Assembly: GCA_021613535.1 (NCBI GenBank)
Contig: CP075494.1
Coordinates: forward strand, 1,302,001-1,366,000
DNA from: Adineta vaga
Taxonomy: Eukaryota > Rotifera
Direction of reading: 5' to 3'
Length of the DNA: 64,000 bases
The notes under the pieces were generated by a model. The model made no database searches, was not told the DNA's origin, and was given only the letters and a program-made list of their open reading frames with translations. Of this stretch, positions 42,123 to 52,361 are shown piece by piece; position 1 is the stretch's first letter, and every line of letters begins with the position of its first letter. Made by a program: the position numbers and the translations under genes.

Positions 42123-44354
42123 ATGTGGTATAAGTCCATTCATATCGTCTCTTTTGCTCTTTTTTGTATGCTGAATGATGTTCGCGGTAGTCATTTTCGT
42201 GGTTCGATGATATCATGGCGCGTACTCAACGAAACGTCGTCGTCTGTTTTGCTCGAAATTCTGCAACGGCATGCCTGGCGTTATGATTCCTATGCTCCTT
42301 ACTGTACAGATACCACTATCGGGAACGGACAGCCTCTGTTGGGAAGCGGTAGTAATATTGTTTGTGTGAGTACTTGTCCAATCGGTGTGTCAACACTTGG
42401 GAGTGTTGCAGTTCCATGTACAGGTTACAATATTTATGAACAGTATGCAATGGGTGAAGGACGATTTAGAATTTCCGTACCACGAAATGCAAGCTTTGTC
42501 GCAGCATTCAGTAGTTCGGCTTGGTTTAATCTGGTTACTGGCGCAAACTTGGCATGGAGTGTCGCCGTTCGAATTCAGACTTTTAAACGAATCGATACTG
42601 GTCAATACAATAATGCACCTGTCATCACCATGCTACCCATTTATCGACTACGACAGGGGAGAGCTTATTCATTGAAAATCAATGTTGCTGATAATGATTT
42701 CGATCCATACATATGTCTATGGTCGCAAGGTTCGACTCAGTGTGGCGGACTGAGCAATAGTGTGCCGGGTGGTATCGTGGACAATTATGGATGCTACTTA
42801 AATTTTACACCAACTGCAGTAGGTTTCTACGCTGCAGCGTTGACTGTCGAGGATTTCATCACATTACCGGCCAGTATCTCATCGAGTGCTTATCTTTCTC
42901 AAGTGCCTATTCAGTTCGTCTTTCATGTTTACAGTTCATCATATTCTTGTGACACCGGTCCTGTCTATATCGGTGATCTGGTGCCTGACATTTGTATCTA
43001 TGTGTCAGTAGGTGTGAAATACACAACAAGTGTTCGTTTTAAAGTACAATGTGCCAATACTACTGTTGACAGTTATATCAGTGTGAATCCATCTGGTTTG
43101 TTGACTACATCTCTTCAACAAGATCCATTCGATCCGACGATCTTTGCTTTTCTGGCGAGTTTTACTTCGAGTATATCACAAGTGGGTCAGAATCTGTTCT
43201 GCTTTGCTGGTATTGATTCGATTGGAAATCAGGGCGATTCCATATGTCTTCGTTTTACTGTTGTCAGTGAAACAGGCAGTTTGCAATCATTGTATAAAGC
43301 GAATGCAACACGATATCCGATGGGAACAGTGTCAAAAACAACATCCACATGGACTCTTTTCACAGGAACAAAAACGTATATGCGACCGACAGCTGAAACA
43401 TACATTCGATTCAAACGCACGTCAGACAATAGTGACTTTTACGTACTAAATGTGATCACAGCTACGAGCAATGTTTTGTATTTCTCGAACCGACTGGTAA
43501 TCATCTCGAATGTAACATGGACACCAGGTGAACGCTTCTATATTCATTTTGATTCGGGTGTATTCATTGAAGCGAGCACATGTATGAAAGATGCAATGCT
43601 AATCAATGATCCAAACTTCTGGTCATTTGATATTCCGTATGAAACGACAACATCAAGCACAAGTAAATCGATCATTGATATACTGAGTTTATTGGTAAAG
43701 ACATATGTTGTTATTTTACTTGTAGCTTCAACCTCCACCACGTCTGTATCGTCCACAACAACAATCCGCACGGTGAGTGTTTGTACTATGAGTTGTCATT
43801 GGAGCTCCGAACAAAGAATACTAGTATAGACGAAATGAAAAACACTCTCCTCTCACTTTACTGAGAACTGACAAAAAAAGATTGTTAGTGTATGTTTCTC
43901 TCTTTCGAAGACACCAACACGACGAACAATAGCAACATCGACAACAACGACTTCCGTCAGTACTTCTACTCTGACAACAACCACAATAACGTCAGTCATT
44001 ACCGCAACTACTACTACATCACGACCATACAAGTTACCTATCAGTGGTATCGTTGGAATTATTCTCGGAAGTTTATTGTTCTGTGCTGGCTTGTCATGGT
44101 TGATATTTTCCGTCGTTCGTATCTGTTTGATTCGTTCATTTCTTCTGGATTGGGGTCTTCGGCAACAATTGCTAAGTATTCATTCGACGACAACACCGAA
44201 TCTACCTTTTGATCGACGAGGAAGCAAGAGTATCCAGATCATCTCTGAATACAAAATAACGACACGTCGTTTTCAACGACACCATCGACGCTCATATTCG
44301 GTGCTTTCGAATGCGAGTTTACCTGAAAAGAACTTGGTTGAAATACACATTTAA
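42123..44354 (+). CDS. Type I membrane, Thr-rich surface protein (SHFRG family)
   Basis: Three exons: 42123-43662, 43726-43772, 43911-44354; introns of 63 and 138 bp, GT-AG; 676 residues. A signal peptide (MWYKSIHIVSFALFCMLNDV) precedes the mature start GSHFRGSMISWR. The ectodomain of about 490 residues has several cysteines and many N-glycosylation sites, and behaves like serial beta-sandwich modules (APVITMLPIYRLRQG; VADNDFDPYICLW; GCYLNFTPTAVGFY), reminiscent of cadherin/Ig-like adhesins. A mucin-like Thr/Ser stalk spans exons 2-3, followed by one TM (SGIVGIILGSLLFCAGLSWL) and a basic tail of about 95 residues. I recall homologues as uncharacterised bdelloid proteins. A cell-surface adhesion or coat role is inferred. 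The telomere-like hairpin follows 10 bases after the stop. Confidence 0.75.
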
Positions 44355-44364
44355 AGGAAGACTT

Positions 44365-44418
44365 GAGGGTGTGAGAGTGTGGATGTGGGGACTACATCTA
44401 TCTAACACCCACACCCTT
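44365..44418. repeat. Telomere-like inverted repeat just 3' of a gene
   Basis: GAGGGTGTGAGAGTGTGGATG pairs with AACACCCACACCCTTG across about 20 bases; it lies 10 bases after the stop at 44354. Flank CAATTA resembles that of the copy at 6563. Confidence 0.8.
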
Positions 44419-46201
44419 GCAATTAGAAAAACTTTCGTGGTGAAATCATAGTTTTAAAATGTTGGAATTTAGGAAAATTTTAATTATCCAAACAGATAAA
44501 TATAGTCCATCGATGTTGATATACAAACATCATGGAGACTAAAATAATTAGTAAACCTATTTCTTACAGCTACAATAGCACAAAAGTATTACTTCCTGAG
44601 AGTATGCGAGTGAGTGAAGGTGAGAGTATGGGCGATGAAGGTATTGATGGTAAAGGTGGATATGTATATTCCTATGGATGTAAGTGGATGTATCCGCGTA
44701 GCTGTCGGTGTGAATACGAGGCGCGCGTTTCAACATCTATGACTATGCACCAACTGTGTCTTCAACAACAACCATATCAACACCAATAATCTCACTCTTA
44801 CATACATATATGTCCTTACCTATCCATACTTTCATTCATTCTCACTCATCCATATACCCAATTCCAACTCATATTTGCAGCGAAAATCACTCACACTGTG
44901 AGCAATGGGATACTTGACTCTTATCTGCACTCCAAACATTAATTGATATGACAAAATAGTAACTTTCTTGCATAAGGCAAAAAAAGAATTACAGTGTATT
45001 TTCCGTGACGGAATCACGCTATAAAATGCGGTACTTTATGAAAGTAAATAGCTTTCTCGAGAAACGATGAAGCCAAGATTTTATGACACAAATAAAGGGT
45101 TCATGTAAGTTATATAATCATCATACAACCATAACGTTGGAAAAACATCAGATCATAACCGAGACACATTTTCTAGTTATCAATGGTACTCCGAGCGCAC
45201 CTCGTGTCAGCAAGTTTTTTTCTAAGCAGATACACGCTCAATAATTTTAAAAAATGAACAAAACTTGAAATAGAAACCGCATCTGCTAAATTTCGAATGG
45301 AATCTGGGCTCGAGAGCTTAGGTCGACCCGCAACTCCCTAACTCAGGCATACTATACTGAGAGAGATATGTAGTTCTACGGATTTTAAGATTATAAAAAT
45401 CATTTGCCTGTCCCCTGAAAGAATTGAAAGATTACTTTTTTCACGTTAAAATATATTCAAAATATCTCAAATTTCACTTAATTGCACAACGATCGTGAAA
45501 ACAGTTTCATTGAGTCTCATCTATAGGCCTATTCATCTTTATGGAAAAGAAAAATCCATATCATTTTAACGACAACATCTGTCTCATAGAAAAAAATGAA
45601 GTTAATATTAATCATTACTGTTGTTCTTATTTTATGGAAATAATTATTCATTCTTTCCTTGTTTTACAGCGTTCAGTAATTATATCAGAATTAATGTGTT
45701 CCTACGCGTTAGTCGAGAATTATTTTTCAATGAATTCTTTCTTATCGTTCTACCGCGTTTAGTAAGATAAATAGAAATCGTTGTTTTTTAATTACTATAA
45801 GCAAAACCTGATGCCATAAAGCTGTCTAAGTAACATCTTAAGTCGATGAAAAATGCGCAGTTCGTATATGTTCGTAGACGACCTATCACTAGACGAAAAA
45901 GCAAATATTCTATTTTACTCTTTTGTGTAAAAATATTCATTCATAGAAAATCAGCGTTTTTTTTGAAAAAAAAACATGTTCAAACAATTTTATCAAATAT
46001 TTAATCATTACTTTTAAAATGTATGAGAAAATAATATGTAAGTTAACATTAGTCTGTCTGATAAAATTATTTTCATAATTGTCATGTTTTTAGAAATACG
46101 CTTAAAGGTTCTTCATACCTTAATGTTCAAGTAAAGAAAATTCTTCATGAACACTGATGTTTTTCATATTTTAGATAGTATTTTCAATCAATCAATCAAT
46201 A
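44419..46201. other. Intergenic; G-rich then C-rich degenerate stretch near 44600-44870
   Basis: 44600-44700 is rich in GTGAGTG/GGTGGAT words and 44780-44870 in CACTC/CATCC words, like a very diverged, larger version of the telomere-like inverted repeat. The ORF 44532-44789 is a by-product. The remainder is AT-rich with no gene seen. Confidence 0.5.
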
Positions 46202-49200
46202 ATGATGTTGATTTTCTTGAAAATTTTCTTTGATTTTATGATCATATGTTTACATGTTAGTTCGTATGAAATTAATTTGGAATTGACTGATTGGACATCC
46301 AATATCAATGAAATTAATATGGACTTACAACATGATTGTCTTTACATTTCTATGTCGATTGAACCTCAAACAATATCTTGGCATCTTGAACATTATAATA
46401 TTACACGAAATTTTCGTCAAATGACCTCATTATGTTTGAGTGAATGGCCATCTACATGGAAGATTCAGGATAATACACAAGATCAACAATTTACTTTTTC
46501 TCGATTGGCTGACTTAAATATAACCAGTCTACAATTATATTATTGGTCAGCACCAATAGATATTATTGAATCATATCAATTCTATTTGAATCAACTATCA
46601 ACTTCAAATGATCTATCGTTATCGAAAACTATTTTTTATAATTGTACATCACCAAGATTTGGTCCGCAATGTCAATATTCATTTCCATTTCGAACAAAAC
46701 AAAAACTTTCATCAGTCCATGAATTAATTCATAGATTCTATATAGCCTTGGGATATCCAGTAGATGATTTAATATGTTATGATCATTTACAATGTTATTT
46801 CGGTTCAACATTGTTATGTCTTGATTGGAATCAAATCTGTGATGGTTTCATTCAATGTACTAGTGGAATTGATGAAAACTATTGTTGGCAAATGGAAATA
46901 AATGAATGTAAAGAAAATGAATATCGATGTCGAAATGGTCAATGTATACCCTTAGTCTTTTTTGATGATAATCCAATTGCTGCTGAATGTTTAGATAGAT
47001 CAGATACAAAAGAAAAATTTGATTGGAATATCGAATTACGAGAAAAATTTGATTATCTACGACCAGTATTTTTGAATGAAGAAGTACTTATTTTTAATGG
47101 TACTGCTCATTTTGGATCATATTTTGAAGTACGTAATCGTCGAGCTTTTTTCGTTCATTATATGATGTTAGAACAAACACATTCTATGTCAAATACATGT
47201 TGGTTATCACTTTATTGTTATTTGGGATTTGAAATTCAGATGGATAAAATTTGTCATGAAATCTGTTCAAATGAACATTGCCAAGAAATGATGAATGAAA
47301 GTTGTGCAGACATGTTTTATTTACCATCTGTACCAATTGCTTTCGGTCATATCTATTTAGCATATTCAAAACAATATCTTATTCAACAGAAAATATGGAC
47401 AAATGCACCTGAATATATATGTTACAATGAACAATTATGTGGTGGTTTTAATTCTAATGAAGAAATACTTTACTTTAACAATAGTTTATGTCGTCGCGTT
47501 CAAGATATTCTCCCAAATGTTATATCAGATAGAGATGCAATTCAAATGATTTGGAATTATATTCATCAAGTTTCGATGTATCTTACGAAATGTAATACAA
47601 TTCTACAAAATGATACAATAATTTGTGATAATCAAACGATGTATCAATGTTTGAATTCTTCGAAATGTATAGGAAAAATTCGTATTTTTGATCAATTTCA
47701 AGATTGTGATTATGGAGATGATGAAGATATACAAAATAAGATTTTAATTAATGAAATTTGTTTAAACGAACAATCTTCAACACATTTTATATGTCCTAAT
47801 ACAAATAAATGTATTTCTCGAAAATTAATACGAAATTCACAATGTGATTGTGAATACTTAGATATTGAACATTTGATATGTCCTGATGAAGATATTGAAA
47901 AGAAATCTATTCGAGAAATTATATCATTTCCAACGATTTGTAATGGTTTTAATGATTTAAGTCCTATAATTATTGATGGACAAAATTATACAGATGAAAC
48001 TGAATGTGATCAATGGATTTGTAATAATCCATATACTCGATGTAATGGTTATTGGGATTGTTATGATGGAGCTGATGAAATTGATTGTCAACAATTTTTA
48101 TTAGATTTAAATTGTTCAAATCATAGTTTCTTATGTATTTCATCTCTTACACATAAATTTATATGTCTTTCAATGGAGAAAGGTAATGATGGTCATATTG
48201 ATTGTCTTGGTGGTACTGATGAACCACATTTATGTCGATATAATACTCAAATTTATGATAATGGATTTTACTGTAAAAGTTCACAAACTTTGTTACCCAT
48301 TTGTATTCAACGTCATGAAATTTGTTATACTAATGTAACATGTTCAAATATGGAAATGTCTAAGCTTTGTAAAATGAATTTTGAACAAAATATGTTCAGA
48401 ACTGGTGTCTGTGATCGAGGTAATTTTGCCATTCTTAATACAATAGATATGCGAATATGTTATCTTTTTCGATTTACTCCACGACATGAAATTCAACATT
48501 TTTCTCTCGTTGAAATAAAATCAATATATCGAGATGAAGAGAGAATACCAATACCAGTTGATACTCTTATTGATATATTTGATCCAGTTAGAGAACATTG
48601 TTATCGTGGTGTACCTCTAACAGTTACATTAGATTTAAATAAAAATTTCTTTTATACAACATGTTTATGTCCACCAAATTATTATGGTACACATTGTCAA
48701 TATCAAAATGAACGAGTTAGTTTTACAATGAAACTTCAAACATTTTCTGATTCTTGGCAAATACAATTTCTTTTAATTATTTCTCTTATTGATAATAGTT
48801 ATGAAAGAATAATTCATTCCTATGAACAAATAACGTATTTTCCAATAGAAAATTGTCAAACATCATTCGATATTTATTTAATTTATTCCAATCGACCAAA
48901 AAATCAAACAAAACATTATTCAATACATATTGATATTTATGAAAAATTATCATTAAATTATCGTGGAAGTTTTCTTATTCATATACCGTTTTTATTTCTA
49001 CCTGTACAACGTATTGCAAGTCTTTTAAATATTCCATATAAAAATTATCCAATGAAAAATTGTTTTCTAAACGAATGTTTACACGGTGAATGTATTCGAT
49101 ATTTTCAAAATGATAAAACATTTTGTAAATGTTTTTCAGGATGGACAGGTCAATTTTGTACAATTAAATATCAATGTAATTGTTCATTAGATTCAATTTG

Positions 49201-51013
49201 TTATGATCGATCAATAAATCAACGTTCAATTTGTATTTGTCCAATAGATAAATGGGGTCCACGATGTTTAATTTCTGATGAAATATGTTCTTTAAATAAT
49301 CCATGTCAAAATAATGGTACATGTATACCTTATGATCAACATGTTTCACCTCGAAATACATTTCAATGTATTTGTTCAAAAGAATTTTATGGACAACGAT
49401 GTGAATATATATCATTTAAAATAATTTTATCATTTTCAAATCATATTAATATACCTGAAACAATGTTAATTCATTTTATTCAAGTGAAAAATCGTGAAGA
49501 ACCAGAAAAAGGTATTATTTTCAAAAAAATTCCAATTAATCGAGATTCAATAATTATTTATTGGCCTAAAACTGTTCATATAAGTTTTGTTGAATTATTT
49601 CTTAATCAATATTATTTAATTTTTCTTGAAGAAAATGCCAATCAAACTCATATTATTAAAAAACAAATTCAATCATCTGATTATTGTCCACATATTCGTG
49701 AAATATTTAACGAAACCTTTGCACAACTTCATCTTATTCGTCGTATAAAATTTTATCATTTTATCTGTAGAAATTATTCCAAAGAATTGTCATGTTTTTA
49801 TGATGATATTTATATTTGTTTTTGTATTCAATTTAATAATCAACGACAAGTTAATTGTTTAGAATTTAATCATACATTAAAACGTGATTGTTCAGGTAGA
49901 AGTATTTGTGAAAATGGTGGTCAATGTTTACAAGATAGTTCAATTTGTCCACAAACATCAATGTGTATTTGTCCATTATGTTTTTATGGATCACAATGTG
50001 AATTGACTTCAAATGGACATAGTCTTTCACTTGATGCTATTCTTGGTTATCATATACAACCATTTATTTCTCTAAAACAACAACCAATTATTGTTCAAAT
50101 AAGTCTTATTTTAGTTGTAATTATTACTTTAATAGGAATGATTAATGGTATTTGTTCTTTTATGACATTTAAACAAAAAGAATTAAAAGAAACTGGTTGT
50201 GGAATTTATCTTTTTAGTTCATCAATAACAACATTATTTATTACAAATATATTTTTCATGAAATTTCTCATACTTATTATATCACAAATAACTTATGTGA
50301 CAAATATTTTATTTTTACAAATTCAATGTCATAGTATTGATTATTTAATAAGAATTGGTTTAAATTTCGATCAATGGTTAAATGTATGTATAGCTGTTGA
50401 ACGTGCTATTACAGTTATAAATGGAATTCATTTTAATAAGAAGAAAAGTGTTAAAACTGCTAAATATGTTATCATTATTCTTATTATTGTCATTATTAGT
50501 TCAAATATTATTGATCCAATTCATCGACGTCTTATTATGATTGATAATAATGATGAAAAAAGAATTTTATGTGTTCTTGATTATTCATCAACTATTCAAA
50601 AATATAATATAATAGTGAATATTTTTCATTTTTGTTTACCTTTTATTATTAATCTTATATCAATATTAATTATTATTATTAATGGTGCTCATTTAAAATC
50701 ATCTCTACAAACGAGACAATCATATAAAACACATTTAATTGAACAATTTCAACAACATCGTCATCTTTTAATTTCATCATTTTCATTATCTATTTTAGGT
50801 ATACCACGTTTAGCTATTATGTTTTCTGAAGGTTGTATGAAGACAAATGCTGATTCTTGGTGGTTTCTTTGCGGATATTTTATTTCATTTTTCCCACCAA
50901 TGCTTAATTTTGCCATATTTGTTCTGCCATCAAAAGTCTACACAAAACACTTTTACATTTCTATTGCTTATTATCGAAAATTTGTCCGACGAAGAATATA
51001 TCCTATGCCATAA
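46202..51013 (+). CDS. Giant LDLa-EGF-7TM receptor
   Basis: Single uninterrupted exon, 1603 residues, beginning with a signal peptide (MMLIFLKIFFDFMIICLHV). The ectodomain of about 1290 residues includes LDL-receptor class A-like modules (about 193-265, 475-560, 600-630, with the acidic Ca-binding pattern DCYDGADEIDC) and EGF-like modules (about 818-834 CLCPPNYYGTHC; 955-987; 990-1022; 1029-1070; 1230-1268 CICPLCFYGSQC). A rhodopsin-like 7TM bundle follows, with TM1 about 1297-1320, a DRY-like ERA at the end of TM3 and a terminal basic tail FVRRRIYPMP. No GAIN/GPS cleavage motif is seen, so it is not a standard adhesion GPCR; it is closer to relaxin-receptor-like LDLa-7TM logic, but vastly enlarged. 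It probably binds a ligand or lipoprotein at the cell surface. The stop is 3 bases before a telomere-like hairpin and 38 bases from the end of a convergent receptor gene. Confidence 0.9.
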   Translation: MMLIFLKIFFDFMIICLHVSSYEINLELTDWTSNINEINMDLQHDCLYISMSIEPQTISWHLEHYNITRNFRQMTSLCLSEWPSTWKIQDNTQDQQFTFSRLADLNITSLQLYYWSAPIDIIESYQFYLNQLSTSNDLSLSKTIFYNCTSPRFGPQCQYSFPFRTKQKLSSVHELIHRFYIALGYPVDDLICYDHLQCYFGSTLLCLDWNQICDGFIQCTSGIDENYCWQMEINECKENEYRCRNGQCIPLVFFDDNPIAAECLDRSDTKEKFDWNIELREKFDYLRPVFLNEEVLIFNGTAHFGSYFEVRNRRAFFVHYMMLEQTHSMSNTCWLSLYCYLGFEIQMDKICHEICSNEHCQEMMNESCADMFYLPSVPIAFGHIYLAYSKQYLIQQKIWTNAPEYICYNEQLCGGFNSNEEILYFNNSLCRRVQDILPNVISDRDAIQMIWNYIHQVSMYLTKCNTILQNDTIICDNQTMYQCLNSSKCIGKIRIFDQFQDCDYGDDEDIQNKILINEICLNEQSSTHFICPNTNKCISRKLIRNSQCDCEYLDIEHLICPDEDIEKKSIREIISFPTICNGFNDLSPIIIDGQNYTDETECDQWICNNPYTRCNGYWDCYDGADEIDCQQFLLDLNCSNHSFLCISSLTHKFICLSMEKGNDGHIDCLGGTDEPHLCRYNTQIYDNGFYCKSSQTLLPICIQRHEICYTNVTCSNMEMSKLCKMNFEQNMFRTGVCDRGNFAILNTIDMRICYLFRFTPRHEIQHFSLVEIKSIYRDEERIPIPVDTLIDIFDPVREHCYRGVPLTVTLDLNKNFFYTTCLCPPNYYGTHCQYQNERVSFTMKLQTFSDSWQIQFLLIISLIDNSYERIIHSYEQITYFPIENCQTSFDIYLIYSNRPKNQTKHYSIHIDIYEKLSLNYRGSFLIHIPFLFLPVQRIASLLNIPYKNYPMKNCFLNECLHGECIRYFQNDKTFCKCFSGWTGQFCTIKYQCNCSLDSICYDRSINQRSICICPIDKWGPRCLISDEICSLNNPCQNNGTCIPYDQHVSPRNTFQCICSKEFYGQRCEYISFKIILSFSNHINIPETMLIHFIQVKNREEPEKGIIFKKIPINRDSIIIYWPKTVHISFVELFLNQYYLIFLEENANQTHIIKKQIQSSDYCPHIREIFNETFAQLHLIRRIKFYHFICRNYSKELSCFYDDIYICFCIQFNNQRQVNCLEFNHTLKRDCSGRSICENGGQCLQDSSICPQTSMCICPLCFYGSQCELTSNGHSLSLDAILGYHIQPFISLKQQPIIVQISLILVVIITLIGMINGICSFMTFKQKELKETGCGIYLFSSSITTLFITNIFFMKFLILIISQITYVTNILFLQIQCHSIDYLIRIGLNFDQWLNVCIAVERAITVINGIHFNKKKSVKTAKYVIIILIIVIISSNIIDPIHRRLIMIDNNDEKRILCVLDYSSTIQKYNIIVNIFHFCLPFIINLISILIIIINGAHLKSSLQTRQSYKTHLIEQFQQHRHLLISSFSLSILGIPRLAIMFSEGCMKTNADSWWFLCGYFISFFPPMLNFAIFVLPSKVYTKHFYISIAYYRKFVRRRIYPMP

Positions 51014-51016
51014 ATC

Positions 51017-51051
51017 AGGGTGTGGGTCTTCTCTTCTATCATCCACACCCT
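51017..51051. repeat. Telomere-like inverted repeat between two convergent genes
   Basis: AGGGTGTGGGT, spacer CTTCTCTTCTATC, ATCCACACCCT. It fills the whole gap between the stop of the plus-strand receptor (51013) and the stop of the minus-strand receptor (51052-51054). As RNA it would form a 3' end hairpin for either transcript. Confidence 0.85.
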
Positions 51052-51948
51052 CTATGCCATTCTTGCTACACCGACGACATTGGTTGCTTTTTTTAGTTTT
51101 CTTGTTAAGAATCTTTTAAGTAATTCAGTAAATTGAAATAAAATAATCATTATTAATGTATATGCTGAATCAACAAATATATAAGCAATTCGAAAATGAT
51201 ATACTGGTGGATTAGTGAATAATGACATAATAACAAAGATTTCATATGGAAAACAAATCAATGTTAAAATCGTAACAAGTACCACTAATCGTTTAACCAT
51301 TTGTAATTCCTTTTTAGCGCGAGAGTAAATAGCTACAGATATGACACGTTTACTCATTTGATGAACATATCGAATTAATTTAATATAAGTAAATATAACT
51401 GATAGAATTGGAATTGTATAAGTACAAGATGACATATAAATTATAATAAATGAACGTTGAAGTGGTAATTGACATATTTGATTGTCAATATTATAAATAA
51501 TTTTATTATTAAATAAAAAAGGAAAAGGATAAATAAAACTAAATATCCATGTTATAATAATAAGTAAAATTTGAAATTTTAATGATTGTAAAAATAAACG
51601 AGTTGGATAAACAACTATGATATATCGATATATTGCTTGTAATAAAAATGAAAAATTTAATGCTGCACATGTGACATAACCAATATAAGCACGAACAATA
51701 CAAAATATATCTTGATATTCGATTTGTTTTAAATCATTTATAATTGTGAAAATACGCATGTAAAATACATTCAATCCGAAAAATAATCCAACTGAATATG
51801 TATTAGCAATTAATATCATAGGAACTGTATGACATGTTTTATCAATAATGATAATAGATAAACAAATAAGACAAAAAATACTTCCGAAAATAGTACATAT
51901 AATCATAAAAATATCAAAAGGTATAAACCATGGTTCAATCATTGTCAT
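51052..51948 (-). CDS. Rhodopsin-like 7TM receptor
   Basis: 298 residues from ATG 51948 (the longer frame to 51990 starts only with TTG). TM1 (FMIICTIFGSIFCLICLSII), TM2, TM3 with a weak DRY equivalent (AIYRYIIVVYP, an RY near the cytosolic end), TM4 with W (IIITWIFSFIYPFPFLF), an extracellular loop cysteine (NQICQLPL) to pair with C in TM3 (DIFCIVRAY), TM5, basic loop 3 (KRVISVAIYSRAKKELQMVK), TM6 with FPYE and TM7 with DSAYTLIMIILF in place of NPxxY. It is of the divergent class A type abundant in bdelloids. No intron. Ligand unknown. Convergent with the LDLa-EGF-7TM gene. Confidence 0.88.
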   Translation of the reverse strand: MTMIEPWFIPFDIFMIICTIFGSIFCLICLSIIIIDKTCHTVPMILIANTYSVGLFFGLNVFYMRIFTIINDLKQIEYQDIFCIVRAYIGYVTCAALNFSFLLQAIYRYIIVVYPTRLFLQSLKFQILLIIITWIFSFIYPFPFLFNNKIIYNIDNQICQLPLQRSFIIIYMSSCTYTIPILSVIFTYIKLIRYVHQMSKRVISVAIYSRAKKELQMVKRLVVLVTILTLICFPYEIFVIMSLFTNPPVYHFRIAYIFVDSAYTLIMIILFQFTELLKRFLTRKLKKATNVVGVARMA

Positions 51949-52221
51949 CAAGGAATAAAAGCACAAAAAAAATAAGATATACGTTGTCAACTTTCTCTCA
52001 AAAAGTTGATTAGACTCGTTGATCTGAATATAAATATAATCTTAGGACTTTTTTTTTACTTCCGATTAGGAAGCATGACTTGACGTCAAAGAGATAATTA
52101 TGCTTTGTCATTACCTTGGTTTTGTGCAAACATTTCACCGTATTAGAAATGTGATTTATTAAATATATTGTGAATTCAGTTGGACAATATATGACACAGA
52201 ACTATAATGATAAATTAATTT

Positions 52222-52260
52222 GAGGGTGGGTGTGAGTGTTTTGAGGATATGGATGTGACA
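52222..52260. repeat. Telomere-like G-strand arm without clear partner
   Basis: TGAGGGTGGGTGTGAGTG is present in the gap between two minus-strand genes; the following bases do not supply a C-rich arm. Confidence 0.5.
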
Positions 52261-52361
52261 GTATGCTATAGGATCTATTAGTTTCATTTGTTTGTATTAA
52301 TCAACATAAAATACAAGAAAATTTCTTTATTATCATGATTTTAAATAGGATACATATATAT

